Part shown: positions 25,951 through 35,576 of the stretch, in pieces
Numbering within the stretch: position 1 is the stretch's first letter
How the letters are laid out: the number at the start of each line of letters is the position of its first letter
Source: an uncultured bacterium
Lineage (GTDB): Bacteria; Verrucomicrobiota; Kiritimatiellia; CAIKKV01; CAITUY01
DNA: 64,000 nucleotides
Assembly (NCBI GenBank): GCA_903895695.1
Contig: CAITUY010000152.1
Span: 27,841 to 91,840 of the forward strand
Direction: 5' to 3'
Notes under the pieces: model-generated
What the model was told of the DNA's origin: nothing
What the model saw: the letters and a program-made list of their open reading frames with translations, nothing else
The model's database searches: none
Made by a program: the position numbers and the translations under genes

Positions 25951-27393
25951 CTACACCCGCTTGATCTTGCCGCTCTCCGTCCGCTCCAGCCGTTCCACGA
26001 AGTGGAACGTCTTGGGTACCTTGTGGGACGCCAGACGCTGGAAACAGTAGCGCCGCAAGTCCTCCAGCGGCGGCGGCCGGGCGCCATCCTTGAGCACAAT
26101 CTTCACCGCCGGCATCTGGCCGTACAGCGAATGCGGCTCGCCATACACAAGACATTCGCGGACCGCCTCATGACCGGCGATGACGGCCTCGACCTCGTAA
26201 GGAAATATCTTCATGCCGACGAAGTTGATGACGTTCTTCTCGCGACCCAGGATGAACAGGCGCCCCTCTGCATCGAGCCTGCCAATGTCGCCGGTCCGGA
26301 ACCAGCCGTCCGGGAAGACCTCGCGCCGGGTCCGCCACGGCGAGACGTAGGCGTCGAACATCCCTTTTCCGCAAATCTCAATCGCCCCCACGCCCTGATC
26401 GTCGGCGCCCGTGACGCGGATCTCGTAGTCCGGCAGCGCCCGCCCCACGGCGCCGCGCGGTCGCGCTCCGGTGCCCGCGTTGAGAAACGGCAGCCCGACC
26501 TCGATGATCCCGTAAGCTTCGGCCAGTTCGAACCCGAATTTGACCGCAAAGGCGGCCGCCGTTTCCTCCGGAAGTTTCATCGCCGTGGAAACGGCCAGGC
26601 GCACCCCCGCGAGGCCGGCCGGCGGGACGAGCGCAGAAGTGGCAAGCACGTGATAGTGGAACGGCGAGGCATAGAAAAACGTCGCCCGCCGAGTCCCGGC
26701 TGCGGCCAGAAAGGACTCCGGGAAGGGCTGTCGGCAGATCACGATCGTCGCGCCGCGCCTCAGGAACAGGAGAATCGTGACCACGAAGTGGAAACTCATG
26801 GCGAGCACCCAGATGACCGTGTCCTGTCGCGTGATCCGCAACCCCCGGTCGGCGGCGTCGGTACGGTCCATGATGGTCTCGTGCGAAAGCAACACGCCCT
26901 TGCTGTCGCCGGTCGTGCCCGACGAGAACCGGATAAAGGCGGGATTGAGACGGGTATACTCGGCGGGGAAATCGTCGCGCGCCTGGCGCGAGACGAGCAG
27001 CACCTGCTTGGAGGGAAAGGCGTCCGTATCGACCGGCCGGCCGTCGTCCCGCCGGAGCACGGCGGCGTCGTAGAGCAGGTGGTGCACGTCCATCCGTTCC
27101 ATGACCCGTTCGAGCTCGTCGCCCATGAGCGACGGCGACAGCGGCACCACCACGGCCGGAACCGCCAGGATCGCCAGGCTGCCGATGATGTAGTCGGCGC
27201 TATCCTCGCACAGGAACGCGACGCGATGGAGCGGACGAATACCCGCCCGGCGTAGTGCGCCGGCCACGGCCTCCACGGCCGCCAGCAACTGCCCATAGGT
27301 CAGTTCCCGGCCCCCGTCCACGACGGCCACGGCTTCGCGCGCCTCCGCCGTTTCGCGGCGGATCACCTCCACCAGATTACAGGGCTTGTTCAT
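25951..27393 (-). CDS. AMP-dependent synthetase/ligase (acyl- or aryl-activating)
   Basis: A 480-residue member of the ANL adenylating superfamily. The phosphate-binding loop SSGTTGDSKG is at 157-166, then A5-like EAYGIIEVG, A7 WFRTGDIGRLD, the hinge GREKNVINFVG, and the catalytic Lys near residue 476 in ESGKIKRV. It would activate a carboxylic acid as the adenylate and hand it to CoA or, more likely here, to the adjacent ACP. It is shorter at the C-terminus than most acyl-CoA synthetases, ending right after the A10 Lys. ATG 27393 begins MNKPCNLVEV with a weak GGACG upstream. The acid substrate cannot be read from sequence. Confidence 0.88.
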   Translation of the reverse strand: MNKPCNLVEVIRRETAEAREAVAVVDGGRELTYGQLLAAVEAVAGALRRAGIRPLHRVAFLCEDSADYIIGSLAILAVPAVVVPLSPSLMGDELERVMERMDVHHLLYDAAVLRRDDGRPVDTDAFPSKQVLLVSRQARDDFPAEYTRLNPAFIRFSSGTTGDSKGVLLSHETIMDRTDAADRGLRITRQDTVIWVLAMSFHFVVTILLFLRRGATIVICRQPFPESFLAAAGTRRATFFYASPFHYHVLATSALVPPAGLAGVRLAVSTAMKLPEETAAAFAVKFGFELAEAYGIIEVGLPFLNAGTGARPRGAVGRALPDYEIRVTGADDQGVGAIEICGKGMFDAYVSPWRTRREVFPDGWFRTGDIGRLDAEGRLFILGREKNVINFVGMKIFPYEVEAVIAGHEAVRECLVYGEPHSLYGQMPAVKIVLKDGARPPPLEDLRRYCFQRLASHKVPKTFHFVERLERTESGKIKRV

Positions 27394-27459
27394 GTTCGTC
27401 CAAAAACCATCCATAACGCTCAACGCCCAACTCGCAGCGTTCAAACTAAGAAGCCAACG

Positions 27460-28776
27460 TCAAAACACCTGCCGGACCTGCGCCGCGATCTTGCCCACCT
27501 GTTCCGCGTCAAGCAGGCCGTCGACGTACGATAGCACCGCATTCAACCGGCCGCCGAACTGATTGACTACAAACCCCAGTCCCGGCGGCACGGGGACGAG
27601 CGGCATGTGTATCAGGTTCCGCACCTCGGCCTGCATGAAGTCGCGGAATGGATACCCGCCCTTGCCGATGGCCGAGAACCCCAACGAAGCGAACTCGCCC
27701 TGCAACGGCCGGAGCATCAGACGGCTCAGAACCGGCAGCGGCATGATCCGCATCAGCAGGCTCGACTCCGCCAGGCAGCGGGGAAAGTCGTTCTTGATCT
27801 GCTCGTACATCTGGCCGCGGATGGCCTCGAGCACTTCGGAGCGTCGGCTCGCGATGCCAACGGGGATACGGAAGATGAGAAACGAAACGTGGTTGAAGAA
27901 CAGTTTGCCGGCGGCCGTATCCGGGCTGCGCAGGTCGATGGAGACCGACAGCACATAGTCCGTTCCGGCGGCCTTCCGCGCCTGAAAGGCGCCGTGCAGC
28001 ACCTGCACCACCGAGGCCAGCGCATAGGGCATGAACATCAGGAAGCCAGCTTCACGGTAGGCTCGGCCCGTGATGGCTTCGGCCTCGCGCTCGTCGAAAC
28101 TGACGACTTCGAACCGGAAGCGCCGCCCGCGCAGCGGTTCGGGACGCGGCAGCGTCGCGGGCCGGACCCCCTTGAAGCCGCGAACCAACCGCACCACCTG
28201 CCGGCCTGCATCGAATTTGTGCATCCAGTCGCTGAGCTGGGCCGGCTCGGTCGTCTCGATGCGCCGCAACCGCGCACCGCAGTCCTCGCCGCTCTGCCAC
28301 CGTTGGAACAATTGCAGAAAACCCTCGGCGCCCTGCGCATCGAACAGACGGTGGTCGAAATGCATCGCCACGCGCGTCGAGCCGTCCGTCACGCGAAGCA
28401 CGCGGAACACAAGGTGCTCGCGGCGGCTGCGGAACAGGGTGTTCACGCTGCGTTCGAGAGCCGCATGAACGGCCGTCGGCTCGAGTTCCTCAACCTCAAC
28501 ACCCACCGATTCGGCGACGCGCCGTGGCGTGGCCCAGTAGGGCGCCAGGTTCCAATCCCGCGCCGTCCAACCGGACAAGAGGGGGAACAGGCGCGAGAAG
28601 TCCTGCATGGCGGTACGAAAGCGGTCGACGTCGAACGCCCCGCCCAAGTCCAGGACAATCTGGGAGGAGTTGCTGCCGCCCGTGGCCCGCCGGCTCATAT
28701 GATCGAGCGCGCCGATCGTCCAGTCCATGCCGCTCAGGTACCGCTTGGAGGCCGAGTACGGCACGGACACATTCAT
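27460..28776 (-). CDS. Condensation-domain-like acyltransferase (HxxxD)
   Basis: A 438-residue stand-alone protein resembling NRPS condensation domains and PapA/alcohol acyltransferases. The active-site motif is H142-R-L-F-D146 in AMHFDHRLFDAQG. The N-terminal 'LDHMSRR' and 'LVLDLGGAFD..RF..AM..F....PLLSG' pattern is typical of the fold. It should join an acyl group carried on the ACP to an amine or alcohol acceptor. Its ATG overlaps the stop of the ACP gene (ATGA), which supports a working partnership. A short spacer with degenerate heptamer-like sequence separates it from the ligase gene. Confidence 0.8.
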   Translation of the reverse strand: MNVSVPYSASKRYLSGMDWTIGALDHMSRRATGGSNSSQIVLDLGGAFDVDRFRTAMQDFSRLFPLLSGWTARDWNLAPYWATPRRVAESVGVEVEELEPTAVHAALERSVNTLFRSRREHLVFRVLRVTDGSTRVAMHFDHRLFDAQGAEGFLQLFQRWQSGEDCGARLRRIETTEPAQLSDWMHKFDAGRQVVRLVRGFKGVRPATLPRPEPLRGRRFRFEVVSFDEREAEAITGRAYREAGFLMFMPYALASVVQVLHGAFQARKAAGTDYVLSVSIDLRSPDTAAGKLFFNHVSFLIFRIPVGIASRRSEVLEAIRGQMYEQIKNDFPRCLAESSLLMRIMPLPVLSRLMLRPLQGEFASLGFSAIGKGGYPFRDFMQAEVRNLIHMPLVPVPPGLGFVVNQFGGRLNAVLSYVDGLLDAEQVGKIAAQVRQVF

Positions 28777-29030
28777 GAACCGGCGCCCTTGCTGATACGG
28801 CCGGCCAGGGCGCGGATGGTCTCGAAATCTTCGCGAGTGAGCCCGGACTCGATCAAGCGCAGGTTGAACGTCTTCTCCACGAACACCAGCAATTCAACAA
28901 ATCCCATCGAATCGAGACCGAGTTCGGGCAACGAAACATCCGGCTTCACATCGGCGTCCGTCTTGCACAAGATGGTCGCAATCTCCCGAACCAGTTGCCC
29001 TTCAATCGTCTCCACCGACGTGTTAGCCAT
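28773..29030 (-). CDS. Acyl carrier protein
   Basis: An 85-residue acidic carrier protein with the phosphopantetheine attachment Ser41 in LGLDSMGFVELL. Length and helices fit a discrete ACP/PCP. AGGAAGAG lies just upstream of ATG 29030. It is the first gene of a four-gene minus-strand unit (ACP, acyltransferase, AMP ligase, methyltransferase), so it is probably dedicated to that pathway rather than to fatty acid synthesis. Confidence 0.92.
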   Translation of the reverse strand: MANTSVETIEGQLVREIATILCKTDADVKPDVSLPELGLDSMGFVELLVFVEKTFNLRLIESGLTREDFETIRALAGRISKGAGS

Positions 29031-29060
29031 CTCTCTTCCTTTCGTGACGCTCGAGTCACA

Positions 29061-29151
29061 AGTGAACAGTGAACAGTGCTACAGACAGGGCGACGGCATC
29101 CCCGCCGCGCCGCGACTGTCGCGTCACTGTTTACCGTTCACTGTTCACTGT
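29061..29151. repeat. Heptamer arrays in inverted orientation (AGTGAAC and TCACTGT)
   Basis: 29061-29078 holds two and a half AGTGAAC units. 29124-29151 holds four units of the complementary word (TCACTGT, one degenerate). The two blocks are inverted relative to each other across about 45 nt and could pair as a hairpin. The right block encodes the last residues of the permease, whose stop is at 29131. Confidence 0.85.
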
Positions 29152-30597
29152 CTTCCCGTGCAGCCGGCTATGCCGGTGCCCGTAGGTACCATAAATGACC
29201 AGGCCGATGGCCATCCATACCAGCAGCCGGACCCACGTATCCCGCGGCAGGGCCGCCATCTGGACCCCACACAAAACGATGCCCAGGATCGGCACCACCG
29301 GGACCCACGGCGTCCGGAACGGTCGTGGATACTCGGGCCGCGTCTTGCGCAGCACCAGCACGCCCGCGCACACCATGGCAAACGCCAGCAACGCCCCGAT
29401 GGACACCAGTTCACCAAGGACCCCGATCGGGAACAAGCCGGCGATGACCATGGCCACGCACCCTGTGACCAGCGTCGTCACGTAGGGGGTCTTGAAACGG
29501 GGATGCACGGCGCAAAACCGCGGCGGCAACAGACCGTCCTTTGACATCGAGTAAAAGATCCGCGGCTGGCCCATGAGCAGCACCATGATCACCGAGCTCA
29601 GCCCGGCGATCGCCCCGGCCTTGACCACGGGCCTGAGCCAGCGCAACGACTCGCCCGCCGCATTGATCCCCACGGCGATCGGGTCCGGCACCGACAACGC
29701 CGTGTAGCTGACGATCCCGGTGAGGACCAGCGAGACGGCCACGTAGAGCACCGCGCAGACCGCCAGCGATGCCAGGATACCGATCGGCATGTCGCGCTGC
29801 GGATTGCGGGCCTCCTGCGCGGCGGTGGAGACCGCGTCAAACCCGATGTAGGCGAAGAACACGACCGCCGAGCCGCGCAGGATGCCGGTCCAGCCGAACA
29901 CCCCGAATTCGCCGGTATTGGCCGGGATGAACGGCGTCCAGTTCGCCCGGTGGATGAACCGCGCACCAAAGCCGATGAACAGCAGGATGACGGCGACCTT
30001 GACGATCACGATAACGTTGTTCACGTTGGCCGACGCCCGGATGCCGACCACCAGCAACGCCGTCATTAGCGCCACGATGAATATCGCGGGGAAATTAACG
30101 ATCGCGCCGGTCAGGTGCAGGCCGACGCCCGGGTCATAGGCGAACGGTGCGGCCGCCAGGGAAGCGGGCAGCGCCAATCCGAAGTCACGCAGGAAACTGA
30201 CGACGTAACCCGACCACCCCACGGCCACGGCCGAGGCGCCGAACAAATACTCCAGGATCAAGTCCCAGCCGATGATCCAGGCGAACAGCTCGCCCAGCGT
30301 GGCATAAGCATACGTGTAGGCGCTGCCGGCCGCCGGCATCATCGAGGCGAACTCGGCGTAACAGAGGCCGGCAAACGCACAGGCCACGCCGGACAGCACG
30401 AAGGAGAGCGAAATCGCCGGCCCCGCGCAACTGGCCGCGGCGTGACCGGTCAGCACGAAGATACCAGCCCCGATTACGGCGCCTATTCCCAGCAATGTCA
30501 GGTGCCAGGCATCCAAGGCCCGATGCATCTGATGCTCCCCGCCGTTCAGATCGGCCAGCATGTGATCGCGTGATTTGGTGCGAAAGAAACGCTTCAT
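29131..30597 (-). CDS. APC-family amino acid permease
   Basis: A 488-residue inner-membrane transporter with about 12 helices. The family signature IGAVIGAGIFVLTG is in TM1 and the sequence is closest in style to cationic amino acid transporters (YfnA/CAT type). It would import amino acids by proton symport or exchange. ATG 30597 begins MKRFFRTKSRDH, the usual short N-terminal tail before TM1; an in-frame extension reaching 31035 has no conserved character and runs into the divergent moxR gene. The C-terminal codons lie inside a heptamer repeat array, so the last residues (about GKTVNSER) may be repeat-derived. Confidence 0.9.
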   Translation of the reverse strand: MKRFFRTKSRDHMLADLNGGEHQMHRALDAWHLTLLGIGAVIGAGIFVLTGHAAASCAGPAISLSFVLSGVACAFAGLCYAEFASMMPAAGSAYTYAYATLGELFAWIIGWDLILEYLFGASAVAVGWSGYVVSFLRDFGLALPASLAAAPFAYDPGVGLHLTGAIVNFPAIFIVALMTALLVVGIRASANVNNVIVIVKVAVILLFIGFGARFIHRANWTPFIPANTGEFGVFGWTGILRGSAVVFFAYIGFDAVSTAAQEARNPQRDMPIGILASLAVCAVLYVAVSLVLTGIVSYTALSVPDPIAVGINAAGESLRWLRPVVKAGAIAGLSSVIMVLLMGQPRIFYSMSKDGLLPPRFCAVHPRFKTPYVTTLVTGCVAMVIAGLFPIGVLGELVSIGALLAFAMVCAGVLVLRKTRPEYPRPFRTPWVPVVPILGIVLCGVQMAALPRDTWVRLLVWMAIGLVIYGTYGHRHSRLHGKTVNSER

Positions 30598-30958
30598 TCG
30601 TGGCCTCCCCCCCCCGCCCTCCGCGCGGGTTGGCGTATTCTTACCCCGCCCCGACCCGCCGACGCAATGCCGGAATCGGGCCATCGGCCCGCATACGCCA
30701 GAATACACCCACGAGCCCACACTGCCCCGTGTCAGGCGCATTCGGGACAGAGCCCACCCCCCAGAAAGCGCAAAAACGACCCGTTCATAGGCGGACCACG
30801 TTCCGCAACCCACGTAGGCCCCGAAATCCGAACCAAGAACCAAGAACCAAGAACCTGAAACCCTCCCCTCCGACCCGCATGGCACGATCCCTGCTGCCGC
30901 TCTTTCCGTCCTTGGCGCCCACACCGGGCGGCCGGGACTCAACCATGGAGGAGTGGCC
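30598..30958. other. Divergent intergenic region with a heptamer array
   Basis: This 361-bp gap between the permease and moxR starts holds the promoters for both. It contains a heptamer array at 30831-30865 and GGAGGAG just before the moxR ATG. No credible gene is seen. Confidence 0.5.
30831..30865. repeat. Heptamer array AACCAAG
   Basis: Three exact tandem copies of AACCAAG are followed by the variants AACCTGA and AACCCTC. It lies about 95 bp upstream of moxR. Confidence 0.9.
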
Positions 30959-32002
<1,044 letters not shown>

Positions 32003-32015
32003 CCCAAGCCCGACC

Positions 32016-32975
32016 ATGACCGCCTTCGCCCAGACGCCCGCCTCCCGGTCCGCCCCGCCCGGCCTGCGCCTGCTCGATCCAGCGGCCTTGTCGCGGATCC
32101 ACCGGCTCGAACTCGTCGCGCGGGGCCTCGTCGAGGGCTTCATCTCCGGGCGTCATCGCAGCCCCTACCGCGGCTTCTCCGCCGAATTCGCCGAACACCG
32201 CGAATACTCGCCCGGCGACGACATCCACGACCTCGACTGGCGCGTGTACGGCCGCTCCGATCGCTACTACATCAAGCAGTATATCGAGGAGACCAATCTT
32301 CGCGCTACGATCCTGCTCGATGCCTCGGGTTCCATGGCCTATCGCGGCGAACTGGCCGCGCCGCATAACGGCCGCCCCCTGAGCAAGTTCGAGTATGCCC
32401 AGTATCTCGCCGCCTCGCTCACCCACCTGCTGATCGGCCAGCAGGATGCCGTGGGCCTCGTGACGTTCGACACCCAGGTGCGCCGTTACCTCCCTTCGCG
32501 CAGCCGCCCCACGCACCTGCGCGTGCTGCTCGATGAACTCGACGCCACCGAACCGGGCGGTGAGACCGCGCTCGCGCCGATCTTCCACGATGCCGCGGAC
32601 CGCGTGCACCGGCGCGGGCTGATCGTGATCATTTCCGACCTGTTTGACGATCCGGACCGGCTGCTCAACGCCCTGCACCATTTCCGTTACCGGAAACACG
32701 AGGTCATCGTGATGCACGTCATGGCCGAGGAGGAACTCTCCTTCCCCTTCGACCGCTGGAGCCAGTTCAAGGACTTGGAAGCGCGCGAACGCCACCTCGA
32801 ACTCGACCCGCGCGCGCTGCGCGCCGCCTATCTCGACGAAGTGCGCCGCCACCTCGCGACCCTCGAGAAAGGCTGCGGGGAAATGAAGATCGACTACGTG
32901 CCCTTCTCCACGCGCCAGGAATTCGACATGGCCCTGGCCGGCTATCTCGCCCACCGCCACAGCACGACCAAATAG
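32016..32975 (+). CDS. DUF58 / vWA-like MoxR partner protein
   Basis: A 319-residue soluble protein of the DUF58 family. The conserved segment [21 protein letters not shown] is at about 57-77, and a vWA-type metal-ion-dependent adhesion site D102-x-S104-x-S106 lies in LLDASGSM. It follows moxR after 13 bp. In this gene arrangement DUF58 proteins are the presumed substrates or adaptors of MoxR. No membrane segment or signal peptide is seen. Confidence 0.9.
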   Translation: MTAFAQTPASRSAPPGLRLLDPAALSRIHRLELVARGLVEGFISGRHRSPYRGFSAEFAEHREYSPGDDIHDLDWRVYGRSDRYYIKQYIEETNLRATILLDASGSMAYRGELAAPHNGRPLSKFEYAQYLAASLTHLLIGQQDAVGLVTFDTQVRRYLPSRSRPTHLRVLLDELDATEPGGETALAPIFHDAADRVHRRGLIVIISDLFDDPDRLLNALHHFRYRKHEVIVMHVMAEEELSFPFDRWSQFKDLEARERHLELDPRALRAAYLDEVRRHLATLEKGCGEMKIDYVPFSTRQEFDMALAGYLAHRHSTTK

Positions 32976-32982
32976 GCCGCCC

Positions 32983-35502
32983 ATGACCTTTCTCAACTGG
33001 ATCATGCTGTTCGGGTTGCTGGCGCTGGCCATTCCGATTCTCATCCACCTCCTCAACCGCAGCAAGCCGCGGGTGATCGATTGGGCCGCCATGCAGTTCC
33101 TGCTCGCCTCGCTGACCTACCGGCGGCGCCGCATCCTGCTCGAGGAACTCGTGCTTCTGGTGCTGCGCTGCCTCACGCTCGCCTGCCTGGCCCTGGCCAT
33201 GGCGCGGCCGTTCCTGCCATCCCGTTCCTCCGTACCGTGGGTGCTCGTCCTGCCCGCCTTTCTCGCCGCCGCCGTCGGCGTCGGGCTGGCCGCCGCGCTC
33301 TGGAACCAGACCTTCCTGCGCCGCCGCCTGCTGCGAGCCGTCGCCATCCTCGCGATCGTCGGGCTGGGCGTGGCCGCGTTCGAACGGTGGCGCCAGGGCC
33401 GGTGGTGGGCGGGAGGCCACGGCGGCAAGGATGTCGCCATCGTGCTCGACGCTTCCATGTCAATGAACGTCATGGTCGATGGCACGACGAACTTCAACCG
33501 AGCCGTCACCGAGGCGCGCGCCGTGCTGGATGCCTGCCGGCCGGGCGATGCCTTCTCCGTGATCCTCGCCGGACCCGTGCCGCATGCGCTGGTCCGCAAA
33601 CCCACGTCGGATCGCCGCGAATTGCGCCGCGTGCTGCAGGGGCCGGACTGTCATCCGCTCGGGGGCACCCTGGCCGTGCTCGAGGCCCTCAATGCCGCCG
33701 GCCTCGCCCTTGCCGATGGCGCTAATCCGGCCAAGACCATCATCCTCTTCACCGACGGCCAGAACGCCGGCTGGGACCTGCAGAGCGACGTGCGCTGGCG
33801 CTTCGTGGCGGACAGCTTTCGTCGTTTCGCCGTGCCCCCCAAGGTGATCGTCCGCCGCCTGTCCGCGCCCGCCACCTTCCGAAATGCCGCCGTCGTGGGC
33901 CTGTCCCTTTCGCGTCAGGTGATCGGCACCGACCGCCCCGTCGCCATCGACGTCCAGGTGCTCAACTCGGGAACGGCCCCCGCCCAACCCGCCGCCGTGT
34001 CGCTGTTCGCCGACGACACGCTCGTCGAACGCCAACCCTTCGTCAAGGAACTGCTCCCGAACGTCACCGAAATCCTCCATTTCACGCACACGTTCGCCCA
34101 ACCCGGCCGGCACTTGCTCAAAGCCGTCGTCGAGGCGGAGGATGACCTGCGCGAGGATAACTCCCTGGAGCAGGTCGTCGACGTGCTGAATCGCTTGCCC
34201 GTCCTCATCGTCGACGGGGCTCCGGGCGAACGGGCCCTGCAGCGCGCCTCGGGCTTCCTCCGTCTGGCCCTGACACCCGCGGCGGCCGATGCCCGCCGGG
34301 ACGGGACGCCCGACGAACCGATGAGTTTCCTGGTCGATGCCGCGGTGACGAACGCCGCGGACCTGCCGGACCTGGCGGCCCTGAGCGCCTTCCGCGTCGT
34401 CATCCTGGCCAACGTGGCGCGGCTGCCGGCCGCAGCCACCGACCGGCTGACGGCTTTTGTGAAAAAGGGCGGAGGACTGCTCATTGCGCCCGGCCAGCGG
34501 TCCGAGCCCGAATTCTATAACGCATGGCAATCCTCGGCCGGCGAACGCCTTGTGCCGGCCCTGCTCCAGGCGCGCGTTACCCCACCCGAGCCCATCCATG
34601 TCGAGCCCCGTTCGTTCACACACCCGGCCCTGCGCCTGGTGGCCGAGCCGCGCCAGTCGGATGTGGCCCAGGGCCTGGTCTCGTCCTACTGGAAGCTCGT
34701 GGTCGACGGCCGGGACCCGGATGTCCGTGTGGGCGCCCGCCTGGACCAGGGCGATCCGCTTCTTGTGGAACGCCAGTTCGGCCAGGGCTACGTCCTGCTC
34801 ACGGCCCTGGCCCTGGATCGGCGCGACAGCAACCTGCCCTCGCTCGCCTCGTTCGTGCCGCTCGTGCACGAACTCGTCTACTACCTGGCCACGCCGCTCA
34901 ACGCGAACGCCAACATCAAGCCGGGTACCGAATACGCGCTTGAGCTCACGGTGCCCGCGGGTTTCGATCGCGAGGCCGCCGCTTCGGCGATCTCCGTGCG
35001 GCTGCCTTCGGGCGCCGAACGAACCGCGACCCTGACCGCCGCCGAGCCGCGCTCCGTGCTGCGTTTCAACGAAACGCGCGAGCCCGGCCTCTACCGGATC
35101 GCCCTGCCGGCCCCGCTGGCCCAGCCCCTGGCGGGCGGCACCAACCCGGTCACCCAACTTGCCTTCACGGTCGTCCGCCAACCCGAGGAAAGCACAATCA
35201 CCGCTCTGTCCGACGCCGATCTGGCCACCGTGCGCACCCATGTGGACAGTTTCGTGGCCGGCACGCGCGAGGAACTGTTGACCGCGTTCGCGGGTGATGT
35301 GCCGGGCCAGGAACTCTGGCGCGTACTGGCGCTCTGCGCCATCCTCACGCTGCTCGCCGAGACCGCGCTGACCCGCTGGATCGCCGTCAAACGCCGTTTC
35401 CACGGCACCGAGGCCATCACCCTCAAGACACCCGCCCAGAGCGTGGATGCCCTGCGCGAACGCATGCAAACCCTGGTGGAAGCGCCGGGAGGCAAACCGT
35501 GA
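32983..35502 (+). CDS. BatA-type membrane vWA protein
   Basis: An 839-residue membrane protein. The N-terminal BatA/aerotolerance domain has two hydrophobic helices (about 4-23 and 53-75) with the LLNRSKP and RRRRILLEE motifs, then another helix pair to about 135. A vWA domain with an intact site D156-x-S158-x-S160 (VLDASMSM) follows. Next come a beta-rich segment (FRNAAVVGLSLSR..), a glutamine-amidotransferase-like domain near 420-530 (LPVLIVDGAPGE, FVKKGGGLLIAPG) and a C-terminal helix near 770-785. It starts 7 bp after the DUF58 gene. It probably forms an envelope complex with the next two large membrane proteins. Confidence 0.85.
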   Translation: MTFLNWIMLFGLLALAIPILIHLLNRSKPRVIDWAAMQFLLASLTYRRRRILLEELVLLVLRCLTLACLALAMARPFLPSRSSVPWVLVLPAFLAAAVGVGLAAALWNQTFLRRRLLRAVAILAIVGLGVAAFERWRQGRWWAGGHGGKDVAIVLDASMSMNVMVDGTTNFNRAVTEARAVLDACRPGDAFSVILAGPVPHALVRKPTSDRRELRRVLQGPDCHPLGGTLAVLEALNAAGLALADGANPAKTIILFTDGQNAGWDLQSDVRWRFVADSFRRFAVPPKVIVRRLSAPATFRNAAVVGLSLSRQVIGTDRPVAIDVQVLNSGTAPAQPAAVSLFADDTLVERQPFVKELLPNVTEILHFTHTFAQPGRHLLKAVVEAEDDLREDNSLEQVVDVLNRLPVLIVDGAPGERALQRASGFLRLALTPAAADARRDGTPDEPMSFLVDAAVTNAADLPDLAALSAFRVVILANVARLPAAATDRLTAFVKKGGGLLIAPGQRSEPEFYNAWQSSAGERLVPALLQARVTPPEPIHVEPRSFTHPALRLVAEPRQSDVAQGLVSSYWKLVVDGRDPDVRVGARLDQGDPLLVERQFGQGYVLLTALALDRRDSNLPSLASFVPLVHELVYYLATPLNANANIKPGTEYALELTVPAGFDREAAASAISVRLPSGAERTATLTAAEPRSVLRFNETREPGLYRIALPAPLAQPLAGGTNPVTQLAFTVVRQPEESTITALSDADLATVRTHVDSFVAGTREELLTAFAGDVPGQELWRVLALCAILTLLAETALTRWIAVKRRFHGTEAITLKTPAQSVDALRERMQTLVEAPGGKP

Positions 35503-35536
35503 CAAAAGAAACGTACCACTGCCGAACCGTCCGTCC

Positions 35537-35571
35537 CCTACAGCCTACAGCCTCTCAACCTACTGCCTGAT
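35537..35571. repeat. Heptamer array CCTACAG
   Basis: CCTACAG occurs twice exactly, followed by degenerate units CCTCTCA, ACCTACT and GCCTGAT. It fills the 74-bp gap between the two vWA-type genes. Confidence 0.75.
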
Positions 35572-35576
35572 CGACC

